Assembly: GCF_905404315.1 (NCBI RefSeq)
Contig: NC_066276.1
Coordinates: 13,224,001 to 13,288,000, forward strand
Direction: 5' to 3'
Origin: Leptidea sinapis
Lineage: Eukaryota > Arthropoda > Insecta > Lepidoptera > Pieridae
Length of the DNA stretch: 64,000 bases
Shown here piece by piece: positions 22,769 through 31,805 of this stretch (positions are counted from its first letter, which is position 1; each line of letters starts with the position of its first letter). The notes beneath the pieces were generated by a model. It saw nothing but the letters and a program-made list of their open reading frames with translations. It was not told where the DNA came from and ran no database searches. Made by a program: the position numbers and the translations under genes.

Positions 22769-24300
22769 CACTGGCCTTCAAGTATCACACTTTTAAAATT
22801 GGGATAACGTTTTAAGTTCACAAGATATACTTTCGAAATAAAAAGGACTCCAAAGAGAATTTAATTTTGTACATAAAAATTTATAGTCGGTAACCTTCTT
22901 TTAAGAATTTGCTGAAAAAAAACTTCAAAAACAAAACCATTCCTTTTCAAAGTGGACGTTTCCGAATTACAATTTTACCATTCACATTTTTCTTTCTGTT
23001 TTAAATTTTTTTCAAGATCGATGAGTCTTGTTTTAAAAATTTATGCTAAAAAGCACATAACATTTATTTATCATGCCTCTTTCAGTTGAAGAATGTGCTA
23101 GGATCATGGCTTTTCTGGAACTAGGCATCAGTATGCGTCGCACTGGAAGAATGGTGGATGTGACGGTACGAACGGTCCAGAAGGTAAAGCGAAGGTACGA
23201 AGAGACTGGACACCATCTGAGGAGACCTTGTAACGGCAGACCCAGGTGTACCAGTGCCCGAGAAGATCGTTATATTATTTCCACTGTGTTAAGAAATCGC
23301 CACCAAAATGCAGTTGAAGTCCAGCAACAGCTACTTTAGACCCGGAGGGACTACATTAGTGACAGTACAGTGAGAAGAAGACTTGCTGAAGCAAATTTGA
23401 AACCCCGAAGACCAGCGAGTGGCCCAAAACTCGAGAGACAGCATCGAGTAGCGAAACTGCGATACGCCCGTGAACACATGCAGTGGGATGAAGTAGAATG
23501 GTCAAGAATTTTGTTTGCAGATGAGTCTCGATTCTCCCTTTATACTTCTGATGGAAGGCGAAGTGTTTACAGGCGACCTGGTGAGCGATACCTTCAAGCC
23601 TGCATCTCAGAAAGAGTCCAATACAGTGGGGGCAGTGTACATGTATGAGCTGGCATATCTTCAGAAGGTCGCACAGAGCTAGTAGCCATAGAAAATGGCA
23701 CCCTCACTGGGCAAAGAAATGCTCAAGAAATTCTCAATGAGTATGCAGGGCCGTATTTAGCAAATATGAGTGATGGATCGATGCTGATGCATGATAATGC
23801 CCGGCCACACACGGCTCATATCGTACAAGAGTATATTCAGGAGGTCGGTATCAGCGTGATGGCTTGGCCATCAAGAAGTCCTGATCTCAACCCGATTGAA
23901 TACGCCTGGGATGAGTTTGGGAGGCTAGTCAGAAATTGCAGACCACCACCTACTACCCTTAGGGCACTAAAGCAGGCCTTGGTAGAAGAATGGGAGAATA
24001 TTCCCCAACATCGGCTCCAAAACCTAGTGTTCAGTATGCCAAACCGGCTCGAAGCTGTAATCAGAGCTCGAGGAGGCAATACCAGTTATTAAAAATTAAA
24101 TAATATGTAATACTAGTTGATTTTTTTTACACTAAACTAAAAATGTCTATTTTCATTGTAACTAATGTATAATTTTAGTTTCTAAGAATTAAAACCTATA
24201 AAATTTGCAACAAAATGTTTTTAATCTTAAATCTCTACCTTCTATAGTTAAGAAAAAAATTTAATTTGAAAAGTGTGATACTTTCTTTTGCAGGCCAGTG
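22769..24300 (+). mobile_element. Tc1-type transposon with TIRs and TA duplication
   Basis: The ends read TA|CACTGGCCTTCAAGTATC and GATACTTTCTTTTGCAGGCC followed by AGTG|TA. The reverse complement gives CACTGGCCTGCAAAAG...TATCACACTTTT, so TIRs of about 35 bp match with a small gap. TA flanks both ends (22767-22768 and 24301-24302), the Tc1/mariner signature. Length 1532 bp. It starts 21 bp after the previous element ends. Confidence 0.9.
23073..24092 (+). pseudogene. Tc1 transposase (DD34E) with two premature stops
   Basis: One reading frame of 340 codons, broken by TAG at 23337-23339 and TGA at 23646-23648 (where Trp is expected). N-terminal helix-turn-helix: MPLSVEECARIMAFLELGIS, then RPCNGRPRCTSAREDRY (GRPR motif). 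Catalytic triad: ILFADESRFSL, LMHDNARPHTAH and SRSPDLNPIEYAWDEFGR, with 34 residues between the second Asp and Glu. The catalytic residues are intact; only the nonsense codons inactivate it. Confidence 0.92.
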
Positions 24301-24706
24301 TATATTCGATTGCCATCTTGCAACCCTATAGCGGTTTTTTGGATGGAACAGAATAATATAAAAATCGCAATCCAAAATTAGTTGTCGATTGTAGAAGGGT
24401 GATAATTTTAAATTGTATGTGTTATTCAATGCAGAATCATAATAAAATAAAAATAAAAAAATTGTAAAAAAAATATATATTTAGGGGTATGAAAAATAGA
24501 TGTTGGCCGATTCTCAAATCGGTTCATCCGTTTCGGAGGAGTTTGGGTAAAATTTTATCTATAATATTATAATTGTACGTAAATTACTTAGTAATTGCTC
24601 TCCTTTTGTCGACTGGGTTAGAGTTTACCCTAACTAAACTTACATTTAATAGCGAGACAGCCCAGGTTAGTCCGTTTTTGAACTGTGTTTAACATGTGTG
24701 TGTCAG

Positions 24707-24833
24707 TTTCGGCGTGTACCCGGGCGGCGCCCTGTGCGTGGGGGCCGTGGCGCCGGGCGCGAGGGCCGACGCCGCGCTGCCGCTGGCGGCGCCCGGGCCC
24801 GTGCAGCGTATGGAGCCGCTCAACAACCTGCAG
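24707..24833 (+). CDS. AP-1-2beta: AP-1-2beta exon h (ear)
   Basis: The acceptor is GTGTCAG; the first base completes a Ser codon, giving SFGVYPGGALCVGAVAPG and later PGPVQRMEPLNNLQ. MEPLNNLQ is a signature of the beta ear. The donor is CAG|GTGACC, phase 0. The exon is very GC-rich (many GCG/CGC runs), unlike its flanks, which fits a conserved exon in a decayed intron. Confidence 0.94.
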
Positions 24834-24902
24834 GTGACCCGCGCACGGTGGTCGCACATTACACCGACTCAACGCCAATACGATAGATACCCGTCCAACT
24901 AG

Positions 24903-24945
24903 AGTTTTTTTTATGAAAATACGGGACAAGACAAGCAGGACGTTT
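24903..24945 (+). repeat. Hairpin repeat family C, 5' end fragment
   Basis: GAGTTTTTTTTATGAAAATA, then CGGGACAAGACAAGCAGGA, is the starting border of the family seen in full at 11530. It is cut after about 40 bp. It lies 70 bp downstream of adaptin exon h. Confidence 0.6.
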
Positions 24946-25059
24946 TTTATTTTCATATTCATTTATTTGCTATTAAAGAGTGTGGTTCAAATTTGGTCTT
25001 ACAATAGCTTAAAGGATCTCCTATTTAGCCATTAGCAATGTCATGCAAACTTTGTCTTG

Positions 25060-25320
25060 GACAAAATTTTATTACAATATAAATTAATTTATTTTATATA
25101 ACACAAAATTATAATTTTATACAATACAAAAAAAAATATTTAAGTCAAGATAAGAATAATCCACTTATAATGCAATGTCAAAAAACTCTTCTATAGAATA
25201 AAATGTGTTTTGAAGAAGCCAACTGTGTAATGATACTTTAAATGAATCAGGGATCTTATTGAAAATTTTTCATGTCCATCCAAGCAATTTTTCTGAAATA
25301 AAGTGCTATGCGGAACGACT
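25060..25320 (-). mobile_element. LINE reverse transcriptase C-terminal fragment, antisense
   Basis: The - strand carries KVTRVVPHSTLFQKNCLDGH and, after a frame change, NKIPDSFKVSLHSW with FYSIEEFFDI. These are the last residues of a LINE reverse transcriptase. It abuts an RT fragment of opposite orientation. Confidence 0.6.
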
Positions 25321-25329
25321 CTAGTCACT

Positions 25330-26230
25330 TCACCAAAAGCAGCATATGATATGCTTAAATTACACGTACCAGTATCTTCCACTGATTTGAAATTTAAGTA
25401 TGTTACAGGTAGCGATATAATAAAAATCTTCAAATTAATTAACCTAAAAAATACAAAAGACCTATGGGGCCATTCGACTAATATTGTAAAATACATACTT
25501 ACCATCATAGCACCTGAATTAGCAATAATATTTAATGAATGCATAGATGAGGGTGTGTTCCCTGACCTCATGAAATACAGCAAAGTTATACCTTTTCTTT
25601 TGACCCTGCTAATTTCAGACCTATTTCAGTGCTGCCTGTTTTTAGTAAAATCTTTGAAAAACTTTTACTTCAACAGCTACAAATGCATTTTTGTAAATTA
25701 ATGAACAAAAATCAATTGGTTTCACTATGGGCTTATCAACAATTAATGTGGGTACTAGACTCATTGAGCACATCTTTAACGCCTGGGAAAAGTCACAGGA
25801 TGCTTTGGGCATTTTTGTGATTTGTCCAAAGCATTTGACTGCGTCCACCATGAAACTTTACTCCTAAAACTAAAGCATTATGGAGTGGAAAATAGAGCCC
25901 TAAATCTGTTAAAATCATATTTAAGCGAAAGAGTTCAGATAGTCGATGTAAATGGCAAACGGTCTTCGGGTAAACCTGTGGGAATAGGTGTTCCACAGGG
26001 TTCTATTCTCGATCCTTTCTTGTTTCTTATATATATTAACGATCTACCGTTTGTGGTAGATGATAGCCATGAGATTGTATTGTTTGCTGATGATACTTTA
26101 CTTATTTTTAAAGGGAAGTGACGTGCAGATATTGATGACGAGGTAAACAATGCACTCTCAAAGATAGTGCGTTGGTTTGAGACGAATAATCTGTACTTAA
26201 CAGTAAAAAAAAAGAATTTAACTTACTAGT
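25330..26230 (+). mobile_element. LINE reverse transcriptase fragment, sense
   Basis: Pieces in three frames: LKNTKDLWGHSTNIVKYIL, LPVFSKIFEKLLLQQLQMHF, LSKAFDCVHHETLLLKLKHY (the catalytic FD box), GVPQGSILDPFLFLIYINDL and EIVLFADDTLLIFKGK. The RT core is recognisable, but frameshifts near 25600-25830 and truncation make it dead. It lies in the intron before the last AP-1-2beta exon. Confidence 0.85.
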
Positions 26231-26588
26231 TGACAAATACACTCATAAGTAACAGAACATGCATTTCAATGCTATACTTTGAGTTGAGTTGGATTGGAGT
26301 CGACGTGGAGTCGGTGTAATGTGCAAAGACCTTTAAGCAACAGACAAACTTGGGACAAGATTGTACTTGGAACAAAGTTTATTATTAACTTATTTTAATC
26401 ATACCATCACTAAAGATACTGCGCACATATATTGTAATCTGAGGACAGACATAATGGCACTCACTTTGACTACAGTAAAAGTAAATTCCCCGATGTGGCT
26501 TCTTTCTTCTCTATAAGTTTTATTTCTGCTGTCTGAGCTAGAAAAATTCTTAACATTTACCTAATAGATGTGTTGATATAATATTCAG

Positions 26589-26990
26589 GTTGCGATCAAG
26601 AACAACATCGACGTGTTCTACTTCGCGTGCCTGATCCCGGCCCACGTGCTGTTCGCGGAGGACGGTCAGCTCGACAAGCGCGTGTTCCTCACCACGTGGA
26701 AGGAGATCCCGGCCGCCAACGAGGTGCAGCACACCATCGCCAACGTGGCGGGCGCCGCCGACTCCATCGCGCACAAGATGACGCTCAACAACGTGTTCAC
26801 CATCGCCAAGAGGAACGTGGAGGGCCAGGACATGCTCTACCAGTCGCTCAAGCTGATCAACAACATCTGGGTGCTGTTGGAGCTGAAGCTGCAGCCGGGG
26901 AACCCGGAAGCAACTCTCAGCCTCAAATCCCGGACGGTTGAGGTCGCTACATGCATATTCCAGGCTTATGAAGCTATACTAAAGTCGTAA
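26589..26990 (+). CDS. AP-1-2beta: AP-1-2beta last coding exon (ear platform)
   Basis: The exon follows ATATTCAG and runs to TAA at 26988-26990. It begins VAIKNNIDVFYFACLIPAH, contains FLTTWKEIPAANEVQ and AKRNVEGQDMLYQSLKL, and ends FQAYEAILKS. This is the platform subdomain of the beta ear, which binds alpha-helical peptides of accessory proteins such as ARH, beta-arrestin and epsin in AP-2. Length and C-terminus match animal beta-adaptins, so the gene looks intact here. Confidence 0.96.
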   Translation, partial: VAIKNNIDVFYFACLIPAHVLFAEDGQLDKRVFLTTWKEIPAANEVQHTIANVAGAADSIAHKMTLNNVFTIAKRNVEGQDMLYQSLKLINNIWVLLELKLQPGNPEATLSLKSRTVEVATCIFQAYEAILKS

Positions 26991-28009
26991 TCTCAAGTTC
27001 TACTCCAGTTTTCGCTACTGAGTCAATAGATGGCGCAAAATTCAAAATGTAATTTCGGTCATTTTTCATAAATTTTTATTTAGCGAGGGCCTGATGTGTC
27101 GTCATATCATACTTAAAAAATTTTCAACATCCAAAACATGCTACCCGCATGCTTATATTTGAAATCAGTACCCAAAATAACATGTTATAAGGAGCTTTAA
27201 GGTTTTTGTTTGTTAAAAAGTATACAAAGTTGTAAGACTACTTGACTGTAAATTCCATTAGTTTAAAACTTTATTTATATTATAAGATGTATTAAGATCT
27301 ATTGTTATTGTTGTTTGATTATCATATCTCCTATAATCTACTAGTTATTGTATCTCTTTAAATAACTTTAATGCATATTTTGTAAGTATTGATTAATAAC
27401 AGCAAGGTTCTTTGTAGAACATAGAAATTATTCTAAAAAGAGCTTACTGATGTTACTAAATTTACAGAAGTTAACCAAAAACATTTTTTTTTCAAGTAAA
27501 ACCAACCTACTACAGAACTGAAGTTTTAACATTGATTTGACTGTATGGGTCAGCTAGTGGTTTAAATATTCATTAGAAAGGATCTACTGCCAAGCGTGGC
27601 TGTCTGTTTACGACCTGTCAATCAAAATCTGTTATATTAACAATCGATTCGCTTTCTTTTTATTATCTTTTAAGTCTATGAGTTTACAGAAATAACGAAA
27701 ATTGTTCAGTCTAATAGATTTCTTCTAAAGTTAATTTGCAGTCAAATTAAATGAGTATTTTGAATTATATTGATATTTGTTTTAAAAAAAAGGTAAACTA
27801 TTTTAGGTTTAAATCGAAATATATATGAATTAAATTTAGATCTCAAATATAGACAAAAGTATTTATCACATAAATCTTTACTAGAATGTCCTTAGTAATT
27901 CTCGGTACTGTAATTGTTTTGTTACAGTATATGTTGTTAGTTACATTTATTAATAATATTAATATGTAAAATGATAACCATATGATAGAATGTATAAAAA
28001 ACAAATAAA
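26991..28009 (+). other. AP-1-2beta: AP-1-2beta 3' UTR with polyadenylation signal
   Basis: About 1 kb of AT-rich sequence without recognised coding follows the stop codon. The first AATAAA that I find is at 28004-28009. This makes a plausible 3' UTR for the beta-adaptin gene. The exact cleavage site cannot be told from sequence alone. Confidence 0.6.
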
Positions 28010-29403
28010 TTATGTTAAAAACTGTTTATTTTATTTATCTCTGTAAAATAGTGATTCTGGTTTGGTTATACGTTTTGAACAAAGCTATCGAACAAATGGT
28101 CTATAAAATTTCTGAAATAGTGAACTAAAATAAAAAATAAGCATTGCTATGATTTCCTTTATTCAATAATTTTATGTTACAACCAATGATGGAGTACCTA
28201 TTTATATGCTTTTGCACAATACACATACATAAAAATGTATAAGACAAAAATTATACACTAACTTATAAGAGTACGAAGACATTAAATACGACGAGTTTAG
28301 TAATTGTTGACTACAGATTATACAGAAGAATTAAATAAAAACAGTCGATAAAAGACTCTACATATTAGGTACCCAAGGGATATGTATTATCTAATTATAT
28401 AAAGCAACAACTCATTGTGTAACAAAAATCATATAATAACAGTCTAATCACACGAATATTACAAATTAAATAATATATGCAATCTAGTTATATACAGGTT
28501 AGCTAACTAAATAACAATCAACTTAACATTACATCAACCGTACCGATTTGATTCATTTCAATACTGATAAGCCGATGAAATCAACTTCTACTTAATACAT
28601 TGCCTACTATAAATTAATATATATTTTCGCTAATATTTCCCGTATGTTTGGATAAAGGTTAGTTAACGAAATGTAAGATTTAAAAAAAAAGTTAACTTGC
28701 GAGAGACAGAAAGAAAAGGAATAATTACATAATTCTTTTTTATTGTACTATGTATAATAATTTAACAATATCTGTATCTTGTTCTTATTAACAGATTGAT
28801 TTTTGTTCGTATGTCTATCTTTCTCGCTCCCGCAATTAACGAATTTATACAACTTCGTTAGCAACCCTTAAGTCATGGTAATAAATCAAGCCAAGTTGTA
28901 TAAATATATTTGGAATGCATGCAGAATAAATCTTCCCAGCATTAATACCCAGTACTTACTTGGCAATTACAGATTTGTGCCGTTATATGATATATCAAGC
29001 ATACATACTTGGCATGATCTGAGAATAATAATCGAATACATTGCTTGCAAAAATTTTAAAACAGTTAAAAATTGAGCATTACGTACAATGTGCTCCTTAA
29101 TAGTTTCAAAAATTTTGTTAAATAAATTATTAGTTACACAAACTGCTTAAGTATGAGTAGTACCAATGGTATATTATATCCAAGTTACACATTCACAGTT
29201 AACAAACACGTCACTAATTCACAACACGACTACACAAAAATCCTTAAACATTTACACTCACACGCGTCAAGGTAATATTGACTGTATGATTAATTGCAAC
29301 TGTCAGTGTCAAATTACTTGTCAACTTGCATACAATATTGCTAGGGAGACAAATAAATACTCATTTCTACACCTTTTTGGTTATGATATATTTGCCTGCT
29401 TAT
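28010..29403. other. Convergent intergenic region
   Basis: AT-rich sequence between the likely poly(A) sites of the two converging genes. No exon, RNA gene or clear mobile element seen. Longer alternative 3' UTRs of either gene could occupy it. A loose inverted repeat pairs ACTTGCGAGAGACAGAAAGA near 28693 with TATCTTTCTCGCTCCCGC near 28817. Confidence 0.5.
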
Positions 29404-29726
29404 TTTATTACTTTTAAATTGATGTCAGAAAGTCTCTTTCTTCTTAACGTCGGGATTTGTTGTGGATCATCTTAAACCAATCACTGTTTCTAGTACTTTG
29501 TCTGCTCATATTTTGATATCGATAAAACTAAGCTTTACAGACATTTAATAAATACATATTTCCAAAATGATGTTTGCTATTGATGCGATCGTTGTGGTTG
29601 ACAGTTGACACGTGACGGTTGACAGTTGACACATGACAGTTGTCAGTGAACTACGTCGCGGCGTGAGCAGAGCGCTGCACACAGGAGCGGCAGTGCGGCG
29701 GCCAGGAGGCCGGCGGGCGGCGCGGG
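29404..29726 (-). other. Mhcl: Mhcl 3' UTR, putative
   Basis: On the - strand the first AATAAA I see after the stop codon is at 29409-29404. The interval includes a short imperfect tandem repeat (about 29590-29645) of a TGACAGTTGACACG-like unit. Later signals further left are possible, so the 3' end is provisional. Confidence 0.45.
29590..29646. repeat. Short minisatellite in Mhcl 3' UTR
   Basis: About three imperfect copies of a unit like GTTGACAGTTGACACGTGAC. It lies just past the Mhcl stop codon on the transcribed strand. Confidence 0.6.
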
Positions 29727-29811
29727 TTACGCCAGCTCCGCGGTGGGAGTCAGTGGCTTGGAGCCGGAGCCCGCGCTCGAGCGGCTCGCACGACCTTCCG
29801 GACTGTGAGAC
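29727..29811 (-). CDS. Mhcl: Mhcl last coding exon
   Basis: After CTTGCAG the exon encodes SHSPEGRASRSSAGSGSKP, then LTPTAELA and TAA at 29729-29727. It has the right phase for exon 13, strong GC content in an AT-rich region, a consensus acceptor and a Ser/Pro/Thr-rich unstructured composition that suits a C-terminal tail. It rests on splice phase and composition rather than on a recognised domain. Confidence 0.7.
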
Positions 29812-29839
29812 CTGCAAGTCATACGATACATTGGGGCAT

Positions 29840-30960
29840 TAGACCGGGTTGCACCAACTAACTTGCAATAACTGACATGTTAATGTACCGGTTTAGCAAA
29901 AAACTGAGTTGCATTGACAATTTTTAAATGACGTCATAACTTTAACTGTTAACGTTACCTTCCAACCTTCAGTTAAAGCTAATTATTATATTTATTATTA
30001 TTTTTATTTATTTAATTTATTCAGGATACAAACGGTCACAATTCAAAAACTTTACACTATTTTATTTAATGAAGACCTATAGTTCCATAAAATAATTTTA
30101 TAACTACTTAATAACTTACAATGTAAGTGCTTTGTTATAAATAAAAAAAATATGTTTTTAAATACAAATAAAGTGATAAAATATAAAACTTAATATATTA
30201 CGATATGAAAATAAAACAGAAAGATTTACTTATGTAGTTAGACATAGCTTCTTTAATCATAATTTTGAATTTTGCAAACGGCAAGTGAAAAATATCTAAA
30301 TTACCAAATATTTCATTAAAAAGTTTACAAGCTCGTCTGGTATAACTATTACAAGTGTGACATGTATGAGCCCCTTTGATGGTAAACACATCTTTTTGAA
30401 GAGTGTGTCTTTCAGGTCTGCAAGGAACTCTAAAATTAATCTTATGTAGTAATTCAGGAACGTCCACTTTATAACTAAGGAGTTTATAAAGATATGTTAT
30501 GTCAAAAATATCCCTACGATGTCCTAAAAGCATTATATTGGTGCACTTAGAGGATCCTAAGTAATCTTTGTAAATATGTCCAGTACGATATTCAAGTGTT
30601 TTGACAAATATCTTTTGTAGTCTCTCTATACTATCGATATGAACTTTATAGAATGGACAGTACAAGCAAATTCTAAATTGCTACGTACGTAGCTGTATAT
30701 TATTAAATATCTGTCAAAAGTTTCAAATAAATATTCTATATCGCCTCGACACTTCATTTCATAACTTTAACTATGCCAAGAATTACGATGGTGCAACACA
30801 CTCCGCAGTCCATGTTAAAGTCAGCGTTACTGTTAACGTTCAATTTGACTTAAGGTTTAAGGTAAGTTTAGTTGAAATATAGGCTGGATTGCATCATATT
30901 AGCTGTTAAAGTAAAATAAATTAACGACCAGCAAAATTGTCAGAATAACATTGCCATACC
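29840..30960. mobile_element. Antisense LINE 3' part amid GGGTTGCACC-type MITE ends
   Basis: At 30000-30770 (- strand) a 5'-truncated LINE encodes DRYLIIYSYVRSNLEFACT, then IDSIERLQKIFVKTLEYRTG, YLYKLLSYKVDVPELLHKIN and RRACKLFNEIFGNLDIF, the C-terminal part of a reverse transcriptase. The flanks carry GGGTTGCACCAACTAACTTG (29848) and GGCTGGATTGCATCATATTA (30881), which look like starts of a short TIR element family. TCATAACTTTAACT occurs on both sides (about 29933 and 30753). Confidence 0.7.
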
Positions 30961-31156
30961 CTATCAATCACTATAGCGCATATATATTATAGCGTATAGC
31001 TCATATCACTAACCCGTGACATTACAATGTCACTAAAACCAGGCCTTTAAATTGTAAGAAATGAAGTCAATTAGCAATCTACCGTTTAGTTATAATATCA
31101 CTAGTGAAATTGTAATATCGAAAAAATAGAGAATAGTAGGTATTGTGTGTATATAC

Positions 31157-31264
31157 TTTTGTGATTCGGGATGCAGACTGGAACGTGACGGTACAGAGGA
31201 GCTCAGCTTGTGATTGGCCAGGAATGTTCCGATAGACTCGTCCGAACTGTAGCTGTCGTTATCG
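31157..31264 (-). CDS. Mhcl: Mhcl exon 13 (acidic Ser-rich C-terminal region)
   Basis: The acceptor is TATTTTCAG; the first base joins AG of exon 12 to give Ser. It encodes SDNDSYSSDESIGTFLANHK, LSSSVPSRSSLHPESQ. An acidic Ser-rich segment after the coiled coil is typical of class XVIII tails. I end it at CAAAA|GTATAT (phase 2), which joins exon 14. An earlier phase-2 donor (GTACC|GTCACG) is possible but weaker. Retaining the intron would add about 20 residues before a stop. Confidence 0.8.
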
Positions 31265-31404
31265 CTGAAAATAAAAACATTGCATAAGAAAATGAATTGT
31301 GAGATTTCAATATAACAATTTTTTATTAGATTTAGTCTTTTGTGTGTGTTCAGTACCCAAGTACTGGGAGTTTCCGTCGTCAGTCGTTGCGCAAAGATAA
31401 TTAT

Positions 31405-31800
31405 AACGTTTTTTTTTATATAAGAGGCGGCAAACGGGCAAGAGGCCCACTGGTTGGGGAGTGGTGAGGGAACCGCCCATGGGCATTCGCAACAACAGTG
31501 TCAAGAGATGCGTTGCCGGCCTTTAAAGTGGGAGTGTGCTCTTCTATTGAAAGCCCCTAAGTCCTATCGGTTCGGGAGAAAAGCAGCTGGTAATTGATTC
31601 TACAAAGTGGCTGTGCGAGGCAAGAAATTTCTTAAAAATACGCGGTTATGGAATGCCAGACGTAAACGCGATGAGGGTGGTATTTTTGTATTTAGACCTA
31701 ATATCCGGTGGTGGAATTCGACCACTGGAATCAACCCGAACAGCTTCTATGAGCATTCCCCGTGACAAATGCGGTAGAAGATGCAGAAAGAACCCACATC
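31405..31800. repeat. Dispersed repeat flanking the array
   Basis: GC-balanced sequence with GTTGCCGGCCTTTAAAGTGG, GGCAAACGGGCAAGAGG and GGTGGTGGAATTCGACCAC, phrases I recognise from a common lepidopteran interspersed repeat. It runs up to the very left edge of the 98-bp array, with ACGCAGCGCC at the join. No coding capacity seen. Confidence 0.6.
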
Positions 31801-31805
31801 TCTAC

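Larger units (their letters stand above)
906..28009 (+). other. AP-1-2beta: AP-1-2beta (beta-adaptin) gene, 3' half: locus span
   Basis: Nine exons on the + strand join in phase (1404 nt, 467 residues plus stop) into the C-terminal half of beta-adaptin. This is the large subunit of the clathrin adaptors AP-1 (trans-Golgi and endosomes) and AP-2 (plasma membrane). Insects are known to use one beta chain for both, which is why I use the combined name. The order is trunk end (residues about 1-155 of the fragment), a Pro/Gly/Ala-rich hinge (about 155-240) and the ear (about 250-467). The N-terminal trunk exons lie left of the window. Introns range from about 0.9 to 11.2 kb and are full of transposon remnants. 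Identity as beta-adaptin is very secure; the AP-1/AP-2 sharing is family knowledge. Confidence 0.96.

Noticed and set aside
29633..29842. + strand 69-codon Arg-rich frame
   Set aside because: It is antisense to the GC-rich last Mhcl exon and has no domain, start context or splice partner.
29933..30766. TCATAACTTTAACT on both sides of the antisense LINE as its target-site duplication
   Set aside because: The left copy lies about 50 bp away from the LINE tail, so it more likely reflects the surrounding MITE sequence than a duplication made by the LINE.
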